Assembly: GCF_000021985.1 (NCBI RefSeq)
Contig: NC_011901.1
Coordinates: 1,364,001-1,428,000 of the forward strand
Direction: 5' to 3'
Source: Thioalkalivibrio sulfidiphilus HL-EbGr7
GTDB lineage: Bacteria; Pseudomonadota; Gammaproteobacteria; Ectothiorhodospirales; Ectothiorhodospiraceae
Length of the DNA stretch: 64,000 nt
Position numbers and translations under genes: made by a program. Positions 48,830 through 56,855 of this stretch are shown in pieces (the stretch's first letter is position 1; each line of letters opens with the position of its first letter). Below the pieces are notes generated by a model, which saw only the letters and a list, made by a program, of their open reading frames with translations, made no database searches and was not told the DNA's origin.

Positions 48830-48952
48830 ATGAGCGATTCTGGGATATCTCGATTCCATGTGCCGTTTCGTAACCTGAACCTGTTTCGGTCTCCTTTCCT
48901 GGCCGTCTTTATCGGAAACCGGCTTAGGTTTTCATGCTTGCCGGTCGGGGGG
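48830..48952 (+). other. Out-of-frame 5' segment of kpsC ending in a G6 tract
   Basis: Reading from ATG 48830 gives a peptide with LFRSPFLAVFIGNRLRF, which matches the N-terminus of KpsC proteins (pattern RxPxLxxF). It is in a different frame from the main kpsC ORF. The frames meet at six consecutive G at 48947-48952, and one extra G would join them into a normal KpsC start. Confidence 0.65.
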
Positions 48953-50907
48953 CGGATACGCGATGGCTGGGGTGGGGTGCCAAACCCAGTGCGCGCTGGG
49001 CTCAGATCTATGCCAGGCTCAGCGGTGGAAGGCCTCTTCTGTTGGAAGATGGCTTTTTGCGTTCCTACGGTCTGGGTGTGCATGGTGTGCCCGCGCTGTC
49101 GATCGTTGTCGATGATCTTGGCATTTATTTCGACGCCCGTAAGCCCTCCCGTATCGAACAGCTTCTGCAGGATGGTGTTTTCTCGCCTGAGATTCTTCAA
49201 CAGGCCGAGGCCGCACTTGCGTTGCTGCAGCGCGAGCGCCTGACTAAATACAATGTCGGTACTGAGGTGCCGGATGATCACTTCGCCCCGGATGTACGTC
49301 GGGTGTTGGTAGTTGATCAGACGTTGGGCGATGCCTCGATCACCGGCGGGCTCGCCGACGAAGCATCCTTCCTGCGCATGCTGGACGCGGCAGTTGCGGA
49401 AAATCCGGGTGCCGAGGTGTGGGTCAAGACCCATCCTGATGTTCTGGCCGGCAAGCGTGCAAGTTGTCTGTCCGCAGCCCGGGGGCGATCGGATGTACGC
49501 TGGATCACCCAGGACTGGCACCCGCATTCCCTGCTGGCCCATTTCGAGCGGGTCTATGTGGTCACGTCGCAGATGGGGCTGGATGCGCTCATCGTTGGGC
49601 GGCCAGTCACCTGTTTCGGGGTGCCTTTCTACAGCGGCTGGGGTCTCACCGACGATCGCGTGCCGTGTGAACGTCGCGCCGCCCGGCGCAGTCTGGTGGA
49701 ACTGATCGCTGCTGCCTATCTGCTGTATGCCAGATATCTTGATCCTGAAACAGGTAAACCGGGCAATTTCTTCCAGGTCGCAGACTTTATCGTGCGTCAG
49801 CGGCGTGTGCAGGCACGCTGGCCCCGTCGCTTCGTGGCGGTGGGTTTCCGTGCGTGGAAGGCGGCCCATCTGACTCCGATCCTTGGCATGGCCCGGGAGG
49901 GCGTGCGTTTCGTGCGGGATGCGGAGGCGGCCCGTGCCCTGGGGCTTCGCAAGGATGACGGGCTGATTCACTGGGGACGGGATGCGCCGCAGCGTGTCGA
50001 GGAGCTGGCGCGGGCGACCTCCACGCGCCTGTTCCACCTGGAGGACGGTTTCTACCGGTCGGTAGGTCTCGGCTCAGACCTGATCCGCCCCAGATCGGTG
50101 GTCATCGATGAACAGGGGCTGTATTTCGATCCGCGGGGTCCGTCGGACCTCGAGCAGTTGCTCAACACTGCGGCGTTCTCTCCTGATGAACTTGAGCAGG
50201 CCCGCTGGGTGCGGTCGCTGATCGTCGAGCATGGTCTGACCAAGTACAACCTGGAGCCCTTGGTGCCAGTGGACTGGCCTGCGGCAGGTCGTACCGTGGT
50301 ACTGGTGCCGGGGCAGGTGGAGGACGATGCCTCGATCCGTCATGGCTGTGAGTCGGTGCGCACCAATCTGGACCTGATGCAGGTGGCCCGTGAGACCTGT
50401 CCCGATGCATTCATCGTATTCAAGCCGCATCCGGACGTGGCGTCAGGCAATCGACATGGCGCGGTCCAGGATGACGAGGCCTTGCGCCACGTTGACTGGG
50501 TCGAGCGAAAGGCCAGCATGGTCTCTTGTCTGGATGGTGCAGATGCGGTGCATACCATGACTTCGATGGCCGGGTTCGAGGCGCTGCTGCGCGGCAAGCG
50601 GGTGGTGGTGTACGGCAGACCCTTCTATGCGGGCTGGGGATTGACGGAGGACAGGCTTTCGATCCCTCGGCGAACGCGCAAGCTTACGCTGGATGAGTTG
50701 GTCGCAGTCGCTCTATTGCGCTATCCCCTGTATTGGGATTGGGAACTCAAGGGGTTTACGAGCTGCGAGGCAGTGTTGCGGCGTTTGATTGAGGAACGTG
50801 ATGCGCTGACTGCAACGGGTGGGCTTGAAAGACTCAGGGCAGGTTGGTTGCGCCGCCAAGGGCGTAAAATTCGAGCGCTGGTGGCTGGTCTCAGGTCGGG
50901 CGCTTGA
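48934..50907 (+). CDS. kpsC: Capsule Kdo transferase KpsC (possibly frameshifted start)
   Basis: KpsC alternates beta-2,4 and beta-2,7 Kdo transfer to build the lipid linker. Both glycosyltransferase modules are present: LLLEDGFLRSYGLG, VLVVDQTLGDASITGG and FGVPFYSGWGLTDD in the first half, then FHLEDGFYRSVGLG, PGQVEDDASIRHG and YGRPFYAGWGLTED in the second. From ATG 48934 it is 657 residues, but the usual first ~40 residues are in another frame upstream, across a G6 run, and an in-frame stop lies at 48925. GC-rich like the core genome, unlike the cassette before it. Confidence 0.9.
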   Translation: MLAGRGADTRWLGWGAKPSARWAQIYARLSGGRPLLLEDGFLRSYGLGVHGVPALSIVVDDLGIYFDARKPSRIEQLLQDGVFSPEILQQAEAALALLQRERLTKYNVGTEVPDDHFAPDVRRVLVVDQTLGDASITGGLADEASFLRMLDAAVAENPGAEVWVKTHPDVLAGKRASCLSAARGRSDVRWITQDWHPHSLLAHFERVYVVTSQMGLDALIVGRPVTCFGVPFYSGWGLTDDRVPCERRAARRSLVELIAAAYLLYARYLDPETGKPGNFFQVADFIVRQRRVQARWPRRFVAVGFRAWKAAHLTPILGMAREGVRFVRDAEAARALGLRKDDGLIHWGRDAPQRVEELARATSTRLFHLEDGFYRSVGLGSDLIRPRSVVIDEQGLYFDPRGPSDLEQLLNTAAFSPDELEQARWVRSLIVEHGLTKYNLEPLVPVDWPAAGRTVVLVPGQVEDDASIRHGCESVRTNLDLMQVARETCPDAFIVFKPHPDVASGNRHGAVQDDEALRHVDWVERKASMVSCLDGADAVHTMTSMAGFEALLRGKRVVVYGRPFYAGWGLTEDRLSIPRRTRKLTLDELVAVALLRYPLYWDWELKGFTSCEAVLRRLIEERDALTATGGLERLRAGWLRRQGRKIRALVAGLRSGA

Positions 50908-51275
50908 TGGGTGCGCTGCGCTTCACCCATCCTACGGGTTCGGTTGGGTTTGTAGGATGGGCAAAACAACGTGTGCCCATGGGTCATGGGAATCTGATGG
51001 GCGCGCTGCGCTTCGCCCATCCTACGGATTCGGGGTGTTGGTTGGGTTTGTAGGATGGGCAAAGCGATAGCGTGCCCATGCGGGTAAGGTCTGATGGGCG
51101 CGCTGCGCTTCGCCTATCCTGCGGATTCGGTTGGGTTTGTAGGATGGGCAAAACAACGTGTGCCCATGGGTCATGGGAATCTGATGGGCGCGCTGCGTTT
51201 CGCCCATCCTACGGGACTGGATTTGGGATATTGGTCGGGTGTAGATGGGCAAAGCACCGCGTGCCCATGCGGCCC
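50905..51275. repeat. REPIN-like array, eight alternating arms
   Basis: Arms GATGGG[TC]GCGCTGCGC (about 50906, 50997, 51091, 51183) alternate with GTAGGATGGGCAAA (about 50953, 51051, 51139; a degenerate GTAGATGGGC at 51240), each pair separated by a GGATTCGG or similar spacer. This fills the gap between kpsC and the first VapBC-type module. Translated frames here are artefacts. Confidence 0.93.
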
Positions 51276-51330
51276 CGTGACGTTTCCCAGGCCCTGTATC
51301 GCAAGCTGTAGGTTTGCCGGGAGCCATAAG

Positions 51331-51355
51331 ATGTGTACAATAAACGTGTACACAT
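51331..51355. promoter_or_regulatory. Perfect 9-bp palindrome, likely antitoxin operator
   Basis: ATGTGTACA and TGTACACAT are separated by 7 bases, 22 bp upstream of the Phd-type antitoxin start. Its position and perfect symmetry fit autoregulation by the antitoxin-toxin complex. Confidence 0.75.
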
Positions 51356-51377
51356 TGCCGGGTCCAGGGTTATCGCA

Positions 51378-51614
51378 ATGAAAACAATCAATGTTCGGGA
51401 AACCAGGGAAAGACTTTCTCACCTCTTGGATGCTGTGGCTACCGGTGAGGAGATTGTCATTCTTCGACATGGAAAGCCTGCCGCTCGCTTGACAGCGCCA
51501 CAACCTGAGCCGGTTCGTTTCCTCGACCGCTCCTCGCTCAGGAGCGCGTTGCCTCCGTCCAAGGAAAATGCTGCCGCTGTAGTACGTCAGCTGCGGGACG
51601 AAGAGCGTTACTAA
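51378..51614 (+). CDS. Phd/YefM-family antitoxin
   Basis: A 78-residue antitoxin and probable autorepressor. The N-terminal fold MKTINVRETRERLSHLLD, followed by GEEIVILRHGKPAARL, is typical of Phd/YefM antitoxins that pair with PIN toxins. ATG 51378 is chosen because an upstream frame (51333) would start inside the operator. The stop overlaps the toxin start (TAATG). Confidence 0.9.
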   Translation: MKTINVRETRERLSHLLDAVATGEEIVILRHGKPAARLTAPQPEPVRFLDRSSLRSALPPSKENAAAVVRQLRDEERY

Positions 51615-52042
51615 TGCTTTACTTTGATACCAGTGCTTTGTTGCCCTATTACCGCCAGGAGCAGGCCAGTGAACAGGTTCAGGCACTGTTGCTCGCTCAG
51701 TCGGAGCCAGTGCTCATCAGCCATTTAACTGAGGTGGAAGTTGCCAGTGCCTTGGCGCGATGGGTGCGTGTGGGGGAACTGAATGAGCCTGATGCCAACC
51801 GGATTGAAAGTGCGTTTTGTGATGATGTTCGCCAAGGACGTTTTGTGCGTTGTCCTATTGATACCGCACATTATCAACGCGCCATCCATTGGATTGGCAT
51901 GCGCAAGACAAGCCTGAGAACCCTGGATGCACTTCACCTTGCCTGTGCCGAGTATTATCAGGCCTGTTTGATCACAGAAGATGATGCGCTATTGAAAGCT
52001 GCTTCCTTCTTTGGTTTGGATGCCAGGCGTGCGGATGGTTAG
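51614..52042 (+). CDS. vapC: PIN-domain toxin (VapC-like)
   Basis: A 142-residue PIN ribonuclease with acidic catalytic residues in FDTSAL (Asp5), TEVEVASAL, TLDALHLACA and ITEDDAL. It is coupled to the Phd-type antitoxin by a one-base overlap. VapC toxins cleave tRNA or rRNA; the target here is unknown. A REPIN array follows immediately after the stop. Confidence 0.9.
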   Translation: MLYFDTSALLPYYRQEQASEQVQALLLAQSEPVLISHLTEVEVASALARWVRVGELNEPDANRIESAFCDDVRQGRFVRCPIDTAHYQRAIHWIGMRKTSLRTLDALHLACAEYYQACLITEDDALLKAASFFGLDARRADG

Positions 52043-52049
52043 AAATATA

Positions 52050-52217
52050 ATGGGCGCGCTGTGCTTCGCCTATCCTACGGATTCGGTTGGGTTTGTAGGA
52101 TGGGCAAAGCGATAGCGTGCCCATGCCGGTAAGGTCTGATGGGTGCGCCGCGCTTCGCCTATCCTGCGGATTCGGTTGGGTTTGTAGGATGGGCAAAGCA
52201 AAGCGTGCCCATGAGTC
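52050..52217. repeat. REPIN-like cluster upstream of the RAYT gene
   Basis: Four arms alternate (about 52050, 52096, 52138, 52183), of types ATGGGCGCGCTGTGC and GTAGGATGGGCAAAGC. They run up to 60 bp before the transposase start. Confidence 0.92.
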
Positions 52218-52277
52218 TTGAGGCTCAATCTCCACCGTATAATCTCACTACCCACTCAGCAGACAAGGAGGTCTGTC

Positions 52278-52817
52278 ATGACTGGCTATCGAAGGCTTTA
52301 TATCCCCGGCGGTTGTTACTTCTTCACGGTCGTCACGCAGGATCGCCGTCCCATTCTGACTGAACCTGCCGCGATTCAGCGGCTCCGCGAGGCGGTCCGC
52401 AGGACCATGGCTGCGCATCCGTTTCAGATCGATGCCCTGGTGATCCTTCCTGATCATCTTCATGCTGTGTGGCGCCTTCCGGATGGTGATCAGGATTTCA
52501 CGTCGCGATGGCGCAAGATCAAACATTATTTCAGCATTGGTCAGGCTCCAGGCCAGACGCGGGATTCTCTGGCAAGACGCAGGGAGAAGGGTGTCTGGCA
52601 GCGCCGGTATTGGGAGCATGCCATTCGGGATGAGCTGGATTGGCGACGGCATATTGATTATGTGCACTACAACCCTGTGAAACACGGCTATGTCCCCAGT
52701 CCTGGAGATTGGCCACACAGTTCATTTGGCAGGGCCATGCGTATGGGGTGGTATCCCGAAGGGTGGGGGACGTCGGTACCCGTGGTGGTGAAGGGCATGA
52801 GGTGTGTGGGGGAATGA
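52278..52817 (+). CDS. REP-associated tyrosine transposase (RAYT)
   Basis: A 179-residue Y1/HUH single-strand transposase of the RAYT (TnpA-REP) family. It has the metal-binding HUH motif in ALVILPDHLHAVW and the catalytic tyrosine region DYVHYNPVKHGYV. ATG 52278 follows a strong AAGGAGG. REPIN-like repeats lie directly on both sides, as expected for the cognate repeats such enzymes recognise and disperse. The frame is intact. Confidence 0.93.
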   Translation: MTGYRRLYIPGGCYFFTVVTQDRRPILTEPAAIQRLREAVRRTMAAHPFQIDALVILPDHLHAVWRLPDGDQDFTSRWRKIKHYFSIGQAPGQTRDSLARRREKGVWQRRYWEHAIRDELDWRRHIDYVHYNPVKHGYVPSPGDWPHSSFGRAMRMGWYPEGWGTSVPVVVKGMRCVGE

Positions 52818-52818
52818 T

Positions 52819-52940
52819 GATGGGCGCGCTGCGCTTCGCCCATCCTACGGGTCTCGGTCTTTGTTGGGCAGTAGGATGGGCAAAGCAACGCGTGCCCATG
52901 CGGTCGAGGAAACCAGATGGGTGCGCTGCGCCCATCCTTC
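52819..52940. repeat. REPIN-like cluster downstream of the RAYT gene
   Basis: Three arms (GATGGGCGCGCTGCGC, GTAGGATGGGCAAAGC, then a shortened GATGGGTGCGCTGCGC) begin one base after the RAYT stop codon. Confidence 0.92.
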
Positions 52941-52969
52941 TCTGCTCGGTTTGCCATTCCATGGATTGA

Positions 52970-52990
52970 GGCATATGCTAAGCATATGCC
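52970..52990. promoter_or_regulatory. Perfect 9-bp palindrome, likely VapB operator
   Basis: GGCATATGC and GCATATGCC around a TAA spacer lie 20 bp upstream of the vapB start. It probably overlaps the promoter and mediates VapBC autoregulation. Confidence 0.75.
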
Positions 52991-53010
52991 ATTTTGGGTG
53001 GAGGATTCTC

Positions 53011-53250
53011 ATGTCTACAGAGCGTCATGTCAGGTTGTTTCGTAATGGACGTAATCAGGCCATTCGGATCCCCCGGGAATTTGAATTCGATGTGCAGGAG
53101 GCGATTATCCGACGCGAGGATGATCGCTTGATTATCGAGCCCGTACGGAGAGTGAGTTTGTTGGCCGTGTTGGCAACCTTGTCGCCAATCGAGGAAAAAT
53201 TTCCGGATGTCGATGCGGGGTTGCCGGCGTTGGATGACATTGATCTATGA
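53011..53250 (+). CDS. vapB: VapB-type (AbrB/SpoVT fold) antitoxin
   Basis: A 79-residue protein with the swapped-hairpin AbrB start (VRLFRNGRNQAIRIPREFEF) and an acidic C-terminal toxin-binding tail. ATG 53011 has GGAGG eight bases upstream. The stop overlaps the vapC start by 4 bp (ATGA). Confidence 0.9.
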   Translation: MSTERHVRLFRNGRNQAIRIPREFEFDVQEAIIRREDDRLIIEPVRRVSLLAVLATLSPIEEKFPDVDAGLPALDDIDL

Positions 53251-53669
53251 GTTCGCCGCGTTATTTGCTGGACACAAATGTTATTTCGGAGCTGGTTCGC
53301 CATCCGCAGGGCGTTGTGGCCAAGCAGATTGCCGCAGTTGGCGAAACGGCGGTGTGTACATCGATCGTGGTAGCCGCCGAATTGCGGTTTGGGGCGGCGA
53401 AGCGGGATTCGTTACACCTGACAAATCAGGTGGATGCAATCCTGGGGGCGATGGATGTGTTGCCGCTTGATGCGCCAGCCGATAGCGCATATGCACAATT
53501 GCGAGCGGCGCTTGAGAAATCCGGTCGGCCGATTGGTCCCAACGATATGTTGATCGCCGCACATGCCCTGGCTGCGGAGTGTGTTCTGGTTACGGCTAAT
53601 ACGGATGAGTTTTCCCGGGTACCGGGTTTACGGGTGGAAAATTGGCTTGCCGGTTTGGTTGGTGAATAG
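53247..53669 (+). CDS. vapC: VapC PIN-domain toxin
   Basis: A 140-residue PIN ribonuclease with acidic positions in LLDTNVISEL (Asp9), AAELRFGAA, GPNDMLIAAHA and TANTDEF. It belongs to the FitB/VapC branch common in plasmid and chromosomal vapBC modules, which often target initiator tRNA. It is coupled to vapB. A 98-bp tandem REPIN array follows. Confidence 0.93.
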   Translation: MSSPRYLLDTNVISELVRHPQGVVAKQIAAVGETAVCTSIVVAAELRFGAAKRDSLHLTNQVDAILGAMDVLPLDAPADSAYAQLRAALEKSGRPIGPNDMLIAAHALAAECVLVTANTDEFSRVPGLRVENWLAGLVGE

Positions 53670-53675
53670 TAACCC

Positions 53676-54001
53676 GATGGGTGCGCTGCGCTTCACCCAG
53701 CCTACGGGTTCGGGATGTTTGATGGATTGTAGGATGGGCAAAGTTGAGCGTGCCCATGTGGCCATGGAAACCAGATGGGTGCGCTGCGCTTCACCCATCC
53801 TACGGGTTCGGGATGTTTGATGGATTGTAGGATGGGCAAAGCAAAGCGTGCCCATGTGGCCATGGAAACCAGATGGGTGCGCTGCGCTTCGCCCAGCCTA
53901 CGGGTTCGGGATGATTGATGGATTGTAGGATGGGCAAAGCAAAGCGTGCCCATGCGGCCATGGAAACCAGATGGGTGCGCTGCGCTTCACCCATCCTACG
54001 G
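53676..54001. repeat. Tandem REPIN array with exact 98-bp period
   Basis: GATGGGTGCGCTGCGC recurs at 53676, 53774, 53872 and 53970. Inverted GTAGGATGGGCAAAG arms lie between and nearly identical spacers (GCCATGGAAACC) join the units. This is a tandem amplification of one REPIN unit, three full copies plus one arm, between vapC and the tRNA-Val terminator. Confidence 0.95.
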
Positions 54002-54051
54002 GGATGATCGTCACGCTGGCGTCACGTTCATCGGCGTCGTCCTGCTGAAAC

Positions 54052-54091
54052 AAAAACGGCGACTCGGATTGTTCCGTAAGTCGCCGTTTTT
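54052..54091. terminator. Bidirectional terminator downstream of tRNA-Val
   Basis: AAAAACGGCGACT and AGTCGCCGTTTTT form a 13-bp stem with A/T tracts on both sides, so it can end transcripts from both strands. Confidence 0.93.
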
Positions 54092-54101
54092 GCATCATTT
54101 T

Positions 54102-54176
54102 TGGTGGGCGGTAGTGGGATCGAACCACTGACCCCTGCCGTGTGAAGGCAGTGCTCTACCGCTGAGCTAACCGCCC
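54102..54176 (-). tRNA. tRNA-Val (CAC anticodon)
   Basis: The minus strand reads GGGCGGTTAGCTCAGCGGT and ends ACCGCCCACCA, with CCA encoded. The anticodon loop TTCACAC carries CAC, reading GUG. D- and T-arms are intact. It lies between the repeat array and the SulP gene. Confidence 0.95.
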
Positions 54177-54244
54177 AGAAAGCGCTGCATCATAGCCATA
54201 GTTCCGGCTTGCGTCAATGCCTCCGCTAGGGTGCGGGCGCCCGA

Positions 54245-56329
54245 TCAGGCGCCCGCTTTTTCCTCACCGGGTGTGCTGGCCTTTTCCTCCGCCTCGATCC
54301 ACTCCTGCACCGCCTTGATGGAGGCGTCGGTGGAGCGGAACACGTACTTCTCGCCGATGACTTCGTACAGGCCGGTGCGCTTCATGAGGTCAAGGACCTG
54401 GGCCTTGATGCCGGCGATCACCAGGGTCACGTCGCGTTCGCGCAGGCGGCGGGCGAGGCCACGGATGGACTCCTCGCCGGAGGCGTCGATCTCGTTGATG
54501 CCCTTGGCCACGATGACCAGGTAGCGGGCGTTGGGATGGCGCGCGGCCAGGTTGAGAATGGCGTCCTCGAAGAAGGCCACGTTGGCGAAGTACAGGGATC
54601 CATCGAAGCGCATGATGCAGACCTTCTCGGTGGTCTGCAGGCCGTAGAGCTGGGCGTCGCGCAGGGTGCCGTCCTCGAAGCGCGCCAGTTCGGAGACCCG
54701 GGGATGCATGCGCCGGTACAGGAACAGGATGATGGCCAGTCCCGCGCCGGCGATGATGCCGAAATCCAGGTTCGGGGCAGCGGCCAGGGTGACGATGAAG
54801 GTGATGACGGCGGCGATGCCGTCGTGCTTGTGTGCCTGCCAGGCATGGTGCACGGCGTGGAAGTTCACCAGCCCGATCACCGCCATCATGATGATGGCCG
54901 CCAGCACCGCCTGGGGCAGGTGATAGAGCAGGGGGGTGAGGAACAGCAGGGTGACCAGTACCACCAGGCCGGTGATCACCGAGGACAGGCCGGTCTTGGC
55001 GCCCGAGGTGAGGTTGACCGCCGAGCGGGAGAAGGAGCCGCTCACGGGGTACGCCTGGCTGGCGCTGCCGACGATGTTGGCCAGGCCCTGGCCCACCAGT
55101 TCCTTGTTGGGATCCAGGCGCTGGCCGGTCTTGGCGGCCATGGCCTTGGCAATCGCGATGGCCTCGGTGAAGCCCACCAGGGCGATGACGAAGGCGGAGG
55201 TGATCAGGGCCGTGAAGGTGCTCCAGCCGAGGCTGGGTACGCTCAGGCTGGGCAGGCCCTGGGGCACGTTACCGACCACGGCGCCGCCGCCGTTGAGCAG
55301 CACGCTGTCCTCGCTGCTGCGTGCGATGCGCCAGGTGGGGCCGCGGGTTTCAGCGCCCTCGGGGACGGTCTCGCGCTGGTAGTAGAGGGTGGGCTCACCG
55401 GGTACGGCGCGCAGTTCCAGGTCGCGCAGGCGGCGCTCCAGCAGGGTGGCCCGCTCGCGCACCTCCTGGGCCTCCAGGCGGGTGCGGTCCATGTCGTAAC
55501 GCAGGTTCAGGGCCTCCATGCCTTCCAGGCCGCGCAGTTCCTGTTCTGCCTGGCGTACTTCGTCCTCCAGCAGGTCGGCCCGCTGGTCGTAGTCCTTGGC
55601 CTCGCGCACCAGTTCGCGCACCTCAGCATCCGCCAGGGCGTCCAGGGGCACCTGCAGCTTGCGTTCGAAGCCGGTGGCCCAGCTGATCAGGATGGCCACC
55701 GCCACCACCAGCAGCACGCCGGGGAAGCGGGGGAAGTACTTTTTCAGTGCCCACATGGCGACGATGGCGCCCACGCCCATGGCCAGGGTGGGCAGGTGGG
55801 TGTCGCCGACGCGCAGCAGCATGTACCAGATGTTGACCATGAAGGCATGGTCAGTGTCCAGGGGCAGGCCGAAGATCTTGTTGAGCTGGGACAGGCCGAT
55901 GATGATCGCCGCGGCATTGGTGAAGCCGACGATCACCGGGTGGGAGATGAAGCTCACCAGGGCACCCATGCGGAACACGCCGAGTGTCAGCTGGATCAGG
56001 CCCACCAGCAGGGCCAGCACGATGGCGAGCGCGATGTATTCCGACGAACCCTCCGCCGCCAGGGGGATCAGGGCGGCGGCGGTGAGCAGGGAGACCACCG
56101 CTACCGGGCCGGTGGCCAGCTGGTTGGAGGATCCCCACAGGGAGGCGATGATCACCGGCAGGAAGGCGGCGTAGAGGCCGTAGACCGGGGGCAGGCCGGC
56201 CAGCTGGGCGTAGGCCATGGACTGGGGGATGAGCACCAGGGCCACGGCAATGCCGGCCATCAGGTCGGCGCGGACGTTGGGTCCGGTCAGTGGAAACCAG
56301 TTCAGAAAGGGAAAGATACGCTTGATCAT
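54245..56329 (-). CDS. SulP-family anion transporter with STAS domain and coiled-coil insertion
   Basis: The 694-residue SLC26/SulP protein has the family signature ALVLIPQSMAYAQLAGLPPVYGLY split over two helices at residues 30-52, 10-14 membrane segments, and a C-terminal STAS domain (about 545-680). Members move sulfate, bicarbonate or other anions. Residues ~230-350, between two membrane blocks, form a highly charged coiled coil (REAKDYDQRADLLEDEVRQA) plus a linker, which standard SulP proteins lack. ATG 56329 begins MIKRIFPFLNWF. Substrate unknown. Confidence 0.88.
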   Translation of the reverse strand: MIKRIFPFLNWFPLTGPNVRADLMAGIAVALVLIPQSMAYAQLAGLPPVYGLYAAFLPVIIASLWGSSNQLATGPVAVVSLLTAAALIPLAAEGSSEYIALAIVLALLVGLIQLTLGVFRMGALVSFISHPVIVGFTNAAAIIIGLSQLNKIFGLPLDTDHAFMVNIWYMLLRVGDTHLPTLAMGVGAIVAMWALKKYFPRFPGVLLVVAVAILISWATGFERKLQVPLDALADAEVRELVREAKDYDQRADLLEDEVRQAEQELRGLEGMEALNLRYDMDRTRLEAQEVRERATLLERRLRDLELRAVPGEPTLYYQRETVPEGAETRGPTWRIARSSEDSVLLNGGGAVVGNVPQGLPSLSVPSLGWSTFTALITSAFVIALVGFTEAIAIAKAMAAKTGQRLDPNKELVGQGLANIVGSASQAYPVSGSFSRSAVNLTSGAKTGLSSVITGLVVLVTLLFLTPLLYHLPQAVLAAIIMMAVIGLVNFHAVHHAWQAHKHDGIAAVITFIVTLAAAPNLDFGIIAGAGLAIILFLYRRMHPRVSELARFEDGTLRDAQLYGLQTTEKVCIMRFDGSLYFANVAFFEDAILNLAARHPNARYLVIVAKGINEIDASGEESIRGLARRLRERDVTLVIAGIKAQVLDLMKRTGLYEVIGEKYVFRSTDASIKAVQEWIEAEEKASTPGEEKAGA

Positions 56330-56766
56330 GGAAGGGATTCGCCTGGTTATTTTGAATTCTTTTGCACAGCCCCAGGCCATCGCGGGTCAAGCGCGACGCG
56401 CCAGGGACGTTTCCGGGTCCAGGAGCCTGTCGGGCTTAGGTTGCACCTACTGCGCCGGTGGGAGAGCGAGGCTCGCTACGGGCACCTAAGTCTGACCGGC
56501 TCCTGGGCCGGTGAATCTTTCAGCGTTCTGTGGACGCTCGACCCTCTGCGGGGCCTTGTCTGCCGTGGTGCCTGGCTTCTCTGGCCAGGGGGCGCGGCTC
56601 GGTGCCGGCATCGCGCTTGCGCCGCGCAACGGTCCTTGTAAGAGGTGCAGGAGTCCTTGTGCGCAGCGCCCGGCGCATGCCCCGGGCACATCGTGGCCGC
56701 ACATATTAACAAAATCTGATCTAAGGCTGTATCGGTGGGACCGGTCGCCCGCCGGACCGGGTCAGG
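56330..56766. other. Gene-free region between sulP and motB
   Basis: I see no supported gene. There are short inverted stretches, for example CCGGCTCCTGGGCCGG near 56495-56511. The upper part should hold the minus-strand sulP promoter. The long antisense-type frames are GC-driven artefacts. Confidence 0.5.
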
Positions 56767-56847
56767 TTCGTAGGATGGGCAAAGCGCAGCGTGCCCATCA
56801 TGTTGACATTGATCGATGGGCACGCTGCGCTTTGCCCATCCTGCGGG
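56767..56847. repeat. REPIN-like unit next to motB
   Basis: GTAGGATGGGCAAAGC and an inverted GATGGGCACGCTGCGC arm, almost perfectly complementary, lie just after the motB stop and may act as its transcription end. Confidence 0.9.
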
Positions 56848-56855
56848 GGTGCGGG

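Noticed and set aside
53676-54001. CRISPR-like array of regular repeats
   Set aside because: The 98-bp period consists of palindromic arms with nearly identical spacers. CRISPR repeats are 24-40 bp with unique spacers, and no cas genes are present.
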